DNA of 34,723 nt from DAOUEG01 sp964589285 (GTDB taxonomy: Bacteria; Chloroflexota; Dehalococcoidia; Dehalococcoidales; RBG-16-60-22): positions 1 to 34,723 of the forward strand of contig CAZPSP010000007.1 of NCBI GenBank assembly GCA_964589285.1, written 5' to 3'. Under the pieces are notes generated by a model. The model searched no databases. It saw nothing but the letters and a program-made list of their open reading frames with translations, and was not told the DNA's origin. Numbering within the stretch: the first letter of the stretch is position 1; every line of letters begins with the position of its first letter. This document shows positions 30,262 to 34,723 of the stretch, piece by piece. A program made the translations under genes and the position numbers.

Positions 30262-31152
30262 ATGGGAAAGATACTGACGGGCATATCGTCCTGGGCGGAC
30301 CGGGGGCTGGTGGCGAGCGGTCGGTTCTACCCGGATGATGTCAAGACGCCTGCGGACAGGCTGCGGTACTATTCGGAACAGTTTCCTATCGCGGAAATAG
30401 ATTCGAGCTTTCACTTCTTTCCGACCGCCCGGAACCTGGCGCTCTGGCTGGACAGTACGCCGCCGGGATTCACGTTCGATATCCGGGCTTACAGCCTGTT
30501 CACCGGCCACCCGACGCAGTTCTCCGCCCTGCCGGCGTCCGTCCGCCAGGAGTACCCGGACCTGTCTGACCATAAGACCGTCTATTTGCACCACCTGCCG
30601 GAAGCGGCGATCGATCAGCTTTGGGGGATCTTTATAAAATACGCCGCCGCCCTGGAACAGGCTGGCAAACTGGGCGTCGTTCTGTTCCAGTTCCCACCCT
30701 GGTTCCATCCCTCGGAAGAAAACCGGGAATACCTTTTATCATGCTGCCGCCGGCTCTCTGGATTCCGGCTGGCGGTCGAGTTCCGCACCGGGGACTGGCT
30801 GATCGGGGATACACTGGCGGCAACGCTGGGTTTCCTCAGGCGTCACGAGATAGCCCTCGTCTGCGTAGACGAACCGCAGGGACTCAAGACCAGCGTACCG
30901 CCTGTTACAGCGGCAACGTCTCCCGTGGCAATGGTACGCTTTCACGGCCGCAACACAGAGACCTGGGAAAAGCGTGGAGGTGAAGCAGCAGACAGGTTCA
31001 AGTACCTGTATGACCGGAAGGAATTGGAGGAGTGGGCTGAGAAGGTCTGGGAATTGAGCGCCGTCACGGAGAAGGTCCACATTATCTTCAAGAACAAGTA
31101 CGAGGACTATTCCGTCCAGAATGCGCGAGAGTTTCTGGAGTTACTGGCTTAG
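30262..31152 (+). CDS. DUF72 family protein (YecE-like)
   Basis: A 296-residue DUF72 protein with a predicted TIM-barrel fold. Family signatures are LTGISSWAD and FYPDD at the N-terminus, FPIAEIDSSFHFFP, FTFDIRAYSLFTGH, LGVVLFQFPPWF, LAVEFRTGDWL, MVRFHGRNTETW and a C-terminal VHIIFKNKYEDYSVQNA. No activity is established for the family, though barrel-end acidic residues suggest a nuclease or hydrolase-like site. GAGGG lies before the ATG. It is divergent from ligD and its stop lies five bases from the convergent Ku stop, so it sits inside the NHEJ locus, as DUF72 genes sometimes do. Confidence 0.9.
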   Translation: MGKILTGISSWADRGLVASGRFYPDDVKTPADRLRYYSEQFPIAEIDSSFHFFPTARNLALWLDSTPPGFTFDIRAYSLFTGHPTQFSALPASVRQEYPDLSDHKTVYLHHLPEAAIDQLWGIFIKYAAALEQAGKLGVVLFQFPPWFHPSEENREYLLSCCRRLSGFRLAVEFRTGDWLIGDTLAATLGFLRRHEIALVCVDEPQGLKTSVPPVTAATSPVAMVRFHGRNTETWEKRGGEAADRFKYLYDRKELEEWAEKVWELSAVTEKVHIIFKNKYEDYSVQNAREFLELLA

Positions 31153-31157
31153 CGAGG

Positions 31158-31925
31158 TCAAGCCTTTCCGGCGGCGGCCACACTGGCCCTCAGGGCTTCC
31201 ATCAGGTCCTCTATCTCGATCTTCTCTTCCTTGGGGGCTTCCAGTTCCACACCCTGGAGCTTGGCTTCCACCATTTTACGGAGGGCGATGGAGTATTCAT
31301 CGTGGTATTGCTCCGGCTGGAAGCTTGATGACATCGCTTCCACCAGCTTCATCGCCATGTCCAGTTCCGCGTCCGAGAGGGCCTGCTTCGTATCTGGGAC
31401 TTCCGGCTTGGGCAATATATTTTCCTGGTAGTTCAGGGTGTGGAGGATGAGGGTGTTGTCCAGCGGGCGCAGGCAGCAGAGGTGCTCCCGTCTCTGGAAG
31501 GCCACCTTGGCGACAGCTACTCTCCCGGTCTTTTCAAGTACCGTCCGCAGCAGGGCGAACGGCTTGGCGCCGAGTTCTTCCGGTTCCAGGTAATGGCTTC
31601 CCTCGTAGTAGATGAGATCGATCTCTTCCAGCTTGACGAAGCTGTTTATCTCGATGGCGTGGCTCGTCCTGACAGGCACCTTCTCGAAGTCCTCATCGGT
31701 AAACACCACGTACTGGTCTTTGGCATACTCATAGCCGCGTACCGTATCCTTGCGTTCGATGTACTCGTTGTCAGCCGGACAATAGAGAACCTGCTTGGGG
31801 CGCACCAGGTCTTTATAGTGGAGATAGTGAAATGAAGGAGTTTTACTTTCCGTGGCGATGGACATCCTGACGGGTATCGCCACCATCCCGAAGCTGATTA
31901 CGCCTTTCCAGAATGCTCGCGCCAT
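31158..31925 (-). CDS. ku: Non-homologous end joining protein Ku
   Basis: A 255-residue bacterial Ku, which forms a ring dimer on DNA ends and recruits LigD. It begins MARAFWKGVISFGMVAIPVRM, the family N-terminus; GGGGAGG lies six bases before ATG 31925, so the longer open frame is not used. Further Ku segments are VRGYEYAKDQYVVFTDEDFEKV, KPFALLRTVLEKTGRVAVAK and the LQGVELEAPKEEKIEIEDLMEAL tail. The tail is acidic then short, without the basic extension of some Ku proteins. It converges with the DUF72 gene and serves with LigD at 27489-30173. Confidence 0.96.
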   Translation of the reverse strand: MARAFWKGVISFGMVAIPVRMSIATESKTPSFHYLHYKDLVRPKQVLYCPADNEYIERKDTVRGYEYAKDQYVVFTDEDFEKVPVRTSHAIEINSFVKLEEIDLIYYEGSHYLEPEELGAKPFALLRTVLEKTGRVAVAKVAFQRREHLCCLRPLDNTLILHTLNYQENILPKPEVPDTKQALSDAELDMAMKLVEAMSSSFQPEQYHDEYSIALRKMVEAKLQGVELEAPKEEKIEIEDLMEALRASVAAAGKA

Positions 31926-31993
31926 ACTGGACCTCCCCGGTGAGTCTTTTACACAGTATTGTAGCGCGCAATATGTAAGACGGCCATAAACGA

Positions 31994-32023
31994 CCGCCGG
32001 ACAGCCTTCGGGCTGTCCGGCGG
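31994..32023. terminator. Strong hairpin with TTCG loop between the dehydrogenase gene and ku
   Basis: CCGCCGGACAGCC-TTCG-GGCTGTCCGGCGG is a perfect 13-bp stem. Minus-strand DNA after it reads GTCGTTTATG, a weak T-run, so it may stop transcripts from the dehydrogenase gene or act as an RNA end-stabiliser. Confidence 0.65.
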
Positions 32024-32048
32024 AAAGCGGAAGCATATTGATACGATA

Positions 32049-33350
32049 TTACAGCGTCCTGTAGTAGAAACCTTTTTCGGCGAGTTCATCGGGATCGAAG
32101 CAGCGCTTGATGTCAATGAGCACCGGGCGGCTGTTCATGGAGGTCGCCAGGGTTTTAAGGCTGATCTTGCCATCGGCTTCTTTAAAGACATCATGCGGGA
32201 CGGCCAGGATGACCGCGTCGAAGTTGACAGCATCGTCGAGGCTGTTCAATGTCTTGACACCGAATTCCTCCTCGGCGTTGTCCAGCAGTGGGTCGTAGCC
32301 GTAGACGTCGACGTGGTATTCACGGAGTTCCTTGATCATCTGCTTGACCGGCGTCTCACGGACATCCGGCACATTTTCCTTGTAAGTGAGCCCCATGACC
32401 AGCACGCGGGAGTCTTTGATGACCTTACCGGCGTCGTTGAGGGCCTTGATCGTCATTTCCGCCACATGCTTGGCCATGGAATCATTAATGGAACGGCCTG
32501 CCAGTATGACCTGGGGATGGTAGCCGAATGCCTGGGCGCGGTGCACGAGGTAGTAGGGGTCTACCGGGATACAGTGCCCGCCAACGAGCCCGGGTGAATA
32601 GCGGATGAAGTTCCATTTGGTGGCGGCGGCATCCAGGACTTCCCTGGTGCTCAGACCCAGCTTTTCGAAGATAAGAGAAAGCTCGTTCATCAGGGCGATG
32701 TTAAGGTCGCGCTGGATATTCTCGATGACCTTGGCGGCTTCCGCCGTCTGGATATCTTTGGCACGATAGGTGTTCGTAATCTTGCTGTAGAGGGCGTCCA
32801 TGAGGTCGGTCGTTTCTCGGTCCATGCCGGAGATTATCTTGGTTATCTTGTCTATGGTGTGGGCATTGTCACCGGGATTGACGCGTTCCGGCGAGTATGC
32901 GATTTTAAAATCCACGCCGCAGACCATGCCGGACTCTTTTTCCAGGATGGGTTTGACGATTTCTTCGGTGGTGCCGGGATATACCGTCGATTCCAGGACG
33001 ACGATGCAGTTCTTTTTCATGTTCCGTCCGGCGGTCGCAGCCGCGGACTCCACGAAGCTCATGTCCGGTTCTTTGGAGTTAGTGACCGGGGTGGGCACGC
33101 AGATGATGATGAAATCAGCGGCGGCAATATCGGCCGCGTTATCGGTGAAGGTAATATTTGCATTCTTGTTGTCGCGTTTGAATTCAACGATGCTCTTCTT
33201 CTTAACATCGTAACCGATGACCTTCAGGCTCTTACCGAAAGCTTCCACGAGCGGGAAACCCACGTAACCCAGCCCGACGACGCAGACGGTGGCGTTATCC
33301 ACGTCGATGGTGAAAGCGGTTTCTTTTTTACTGGCGGTATTGATGACCAT
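32049..33350 (-). CDS. Nucleotide sugar dehydrogenase (TviB/WbpO-like UDP-HexNAc 6-dehydrogenase)
   Basis: A 433-residue enzyme that oxidises the C6 hydroxyl of a UDP-sugar to the acid in two NAD-dependent steps. The Rossmann motif is VVGLGYVGFPLVEAFG, with CVPTPVT, STVYPGTTEE, YSPERVNPGD, AEAAKVIEN (Lys207) and the catalytic Cys260 in LVGGHCIPVDPYYL. The pattern is closest to the UDP-GlcNAc/GalNAc dehydrogenases TviB and WbpO, not UDP-glucose dehydrogenase. ATG 33350 is chosen; AGGAG is 11 bases ahead, and a longer form would need TTG. With the sugar epimerase at the right edge it points to a surface polysaccharide locus. Confidence 0.88.
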   Translation of the reverse strand: MVINTASKKETAFTIDVDNATVCVVGLGYVGFPLVEAFGKSLKVIGYDVKKKSIVEFKRDNKNANITFTDNAADIAAADFIIICVPTPVTNSKEPDMSFVESAAATAGRNMKKNCIVVLESTVYPGTTEEIVKPILEKESGMVCGVDFKIAYSPERVNPGDNAHTIDKITKIISGMDRETTDLMDALYSKITNTYRAKDIQTAEAAKVIENIQRDLNIALMNELSLIFEKLGLSTREVLDAAATKWNFIRYSPGLVGGHCIPVDPYYLVHRAQAFGYHPQVILAGRSINDSMAKHVAEMTIKALNDAGKVIKDSRVLVMGLTYKENVPDVRETPVKQMIKELREYHVDVYGYDPLLDNAEEEFGVKTLNSLDDAVNFDAVILAVPHDVFKEADGKISLKTLATSMNSRPVLIDIKRCFDPDELAEKGFYYRTL

Positions 33351-33568
33351 TCTATTAACAACTCCTCGTAGCTTGAAATCTCTCAAGCCATTCTACCGTT
33401 TTCATGCTAACTTCAGCCGGTTTGAATCAGGGTCGATGCCCGGTCAAAAGCCGGTTAGAACCACATCGTATACAGTGGACAAATTTCTATGATTATAACA
33501 CAGGGTGTCTACAAAGGGACTCGCACATTAGTTGGGGGACATCTGACTTTATAGTACTGCTCCTGCCA

Positions 33569-33577
33569 TGCTACAAT
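33569..33577 (+). promoter_or_regulatory. Extended -10 promoter of uppP
   Basis: TGCTACAAT places transcription start near 33584, after the ATG at 33568. This favours the TTG start at 33610 for uppP. Confidence 0.5.
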
Positions 33578-33609
33578 TACGAGGATTCCGTTCCATCAAG
33601 GAGTTTTCT

Positions 33610-34413
33610 TTGGACCTGTTCCAGGCATTCATACTCGGCGTCGTCCAGGGCGCCACCGAATTCTTACCTGTCAGCAGTTCCGGCCACCTCGTCCTCGTCC
33701 CGGCCGTCCTGGACTGGAACAGTCCCTCTCTCATTTTTGATGCTACCGTTCACCTCGCTACGATGTTGGCCGTGGTGCTGGTATTCTGGAAAGACATCTG
33801 TGACATAATCCGGGCCTGGTTCAAGCAACTGGCGGCCGGCAGACCGTTCGCTACGACCGAGTCCAGGCTGGGGTGGTGGATCATCATCGGCACAATACCA
33901 GGCGTCCTGGCGGGACTGTTGCTCAAGGACATGTTCGAGAGCCTTTTCAGTAATCCTCGCGCAGCGGGGGCTTTTTTGCTCGTCACGGCATTATTGCTTG
34001 TTCTGGCGGAACTCCTGGGCAAACGGAGCCGGTCGCTTGATTCCATGTCCTGGCTGGACAGTCTGCTTATCGGCATCGGGCAAGCGGTTGCCATCGCTCC
34101 CGGGATTTCCCGGAGCGGCGCGACGATGACGGTGGGCATGCTGCGGGGAATGACGCGGGAGTCCGCCGCGAGGTTTTCTTTCATGCTGGCGCTCCCGATA
34201 ATCTTCGGGGCTTGGCTCGTTCAGCTGCTGGATATCGCCGCTCAGGGCGACCTGAATGCGCAAATACCGGCGCTGCTGGTGGGCTTTTTGACGGCGGGTA
34301 TCAGCGGTTACCTGGCAATACGCTGGCTTCTGAACTATGTGAAACGGCACCGGCTGTATCCCTTCGCCGTTTATTGCGTGATTATCGGGACACTTGCCCT
34401 TATTTTCCTGTAA
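33610..34413 (+). CDS. uppP: Undecaprenyl-diphosphatase
   Basis: A 267-residue membrane enzyme that converts undecaprenyl diphosphate to the monophosphate lipid carrier for cell wall and polysaccharide export. Motif EFLPVSSSGHLVL (near residues 16-28) and PGISRSGATMTVGMLRGMTRESAARFSFMLALP hold the catalytic Glu, His and Arg. About eight helices are present. The TTG start gives MDLFQAFILGVVQGATEFLP, the standard N-terminus; AAGGAG lies about seven bases ahead, and the upstream ATG falls inside the predicted promoter. It is placed between the sugar dehydrogenase and the epimerase, which fits recycling of the carrier for a surface glycan. Confidence 0.95.
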   Translation: MDLFQAFILGVVQGATEFLPVSSSGHLVLVPAVLDWNSPSLIFDATVHLATMLAVVLVFWKDICDIIRAWFKQLAAGRPFATTESRLGWWIIIGTIPGVLAGLLLKDMFESLFSNPRAAGAFLLVTALLLVLAELLGKRSRSLDSMSWLDSLLIGIGQAVAIAPGISRSGATMTVGMLRGMTRESAARFSFMLALPIIFGAWLVQLLDIAAQGDLNAQIPALLVGFLTAGISGYLAIRWLLNYVKRHRLYPFAVYCVIIGTLALIFL

Positions 34414-34423
34414 CCCCGGGGCC

Positions 34424-34723
34424 TTACGCGAATTCCGTGGACAGAAAATAGGCGCAGGTTTCTTTTAGCCCCTCGTCGATATCATACTGCGGGTCGTATC
34501 CGAACGTTTTCGCCCGGGAAATATCGGCCAGGCTGTGCTTGATGTCTCCGGGACGCGGGTCTTTATAAACCGGCTTGATGTCCGTGTGACCGGTGATTTC
34601 CATGATCTTGGCGGTCAGTTCGTTAAGGGTGATCCGCCGTTGATTGCCGAGGTTAAAGACACCGGTAGCGGAACTTTCCGCGACACGGACATTGGCTTCC
34701 GCAACATCTTTGACGAAGGTGAA
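34424..34723 (-). CDS. NAD-dependent sugar epimerase/dehydratase (C-terminal part, cut by window edge)
   Basis: The last 99 codons of an extended SDR epimerase read leftward; the N-terminus lies beyond the right edge. Family signs are FTFVKDVAEANVRVAES, GVFNLGNQRRITLNELTAKI, DPRPGDIKHSLADISRAKTFGYDP and the closing GLKETCAYF. Such enzymes act on UDP-sugars, as UDP-glucose or UDP-GlcNAc(A) 4-epimerases. Near a TviB-like dehydrogenase, a TviC/WbpP-like C4 epimerase is attractive, but the catalytic YxxxK part is not visible. Confidence 0.88.
   Translation of the reverse strand, partial: FTFVKDVAEANVRVAESSATGVFNLGNQRRITLNELTAKIMEITGHTDIKPVYKDPRPGDIKHSLADISRAKTFGYDPQYDIDEGLKETCAYFLSTEFA

Noticed and set aside
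31926..32036. N-terminal extension of Ku
   Set aside because: Ku proteins begin MARAFWKG, and GGGGAGG lies just before that ATG; the extension also reads into the hairpin at 31994-32023.

Overview
The window is a gene-dense stretch of bacterial chromosome, GC-rich by eye, with 35 protein genes. No rRNA, tRNA, CRISPR array, transposase or phage gene was recognised. The gene content suggests a strictly anaerobic bacterium: two aldehyde:ferredoxin oxidoreductases, a DUF362/ferredoxin protein, a DUF169 protein, and a thiolase paired with a Zn-ribbon/OB-fold partner. Together with the abundant short palindromic intergenic repeats this resembles Dehalococcoidia-like Chloroflexota. That placement is inference, not a measurement.

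Left part (1-5500): a nitrilase-superfamily amidase, then about 400 bp packed with five different short palindromic repeats. Next comes a zinc-uptake unit read leftward: zur-like regulator, lgt, znuA, znuC, znuB. Two Fur/Zur-type operators sit before the regulator and before lgt, so the unit looks zinc-controlled and autoregulated. Lgt probably lipidates the lipoprotein ZnuA encoded next to it.

5700-10650: an acyl-CoA cluster. One leftward operon from a good sigma-70 promoter holds two crotonase-fold proteins, a sirtuin, and a free-standing C-terminal domain of an acyl-CoA synthetase. A second leftward pair is a thiolase and its DUF35 partner. Between them lies about 700 bp of AT-richer, repeat-bearing DNA with a near-consensus promoter that faces no recognised gene.

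10880-14350: a small unknown protein, a lipoprotein molybdenum oxidoreductase with a small membrane cytochrome-like partner, a DUF169 protein, a B-box zinc-finger membrane protein and a divergent PlsY. 14614-19758: PHP phosphoesterase, YmdB-type phosphoesterase, RNase Y, RecX and RecA, with an intrinsic terminator between recA and recX and a palindrome inside the recA promoter.

19960-26612: an Eis-like acetyltransferase, a cupin, and two tungsten/molybdenum AOR-family enzymes around a DUF362/2x[4Fe-4S] protein. The second AOR has a strong promoter and a hairpin leader. 26859-31925: a transglutaminase-like lipoprotein and an NHEJ locus (LigD and Ku) with a DUF72 protein between them. 32049-34723: envelope polysaccharide genes: a TviB/WbpO-like nucleotide-sugar dehydrogenase, undecaprenyl-diphosphatase, and a truncated sugar epimerase at the right edge.
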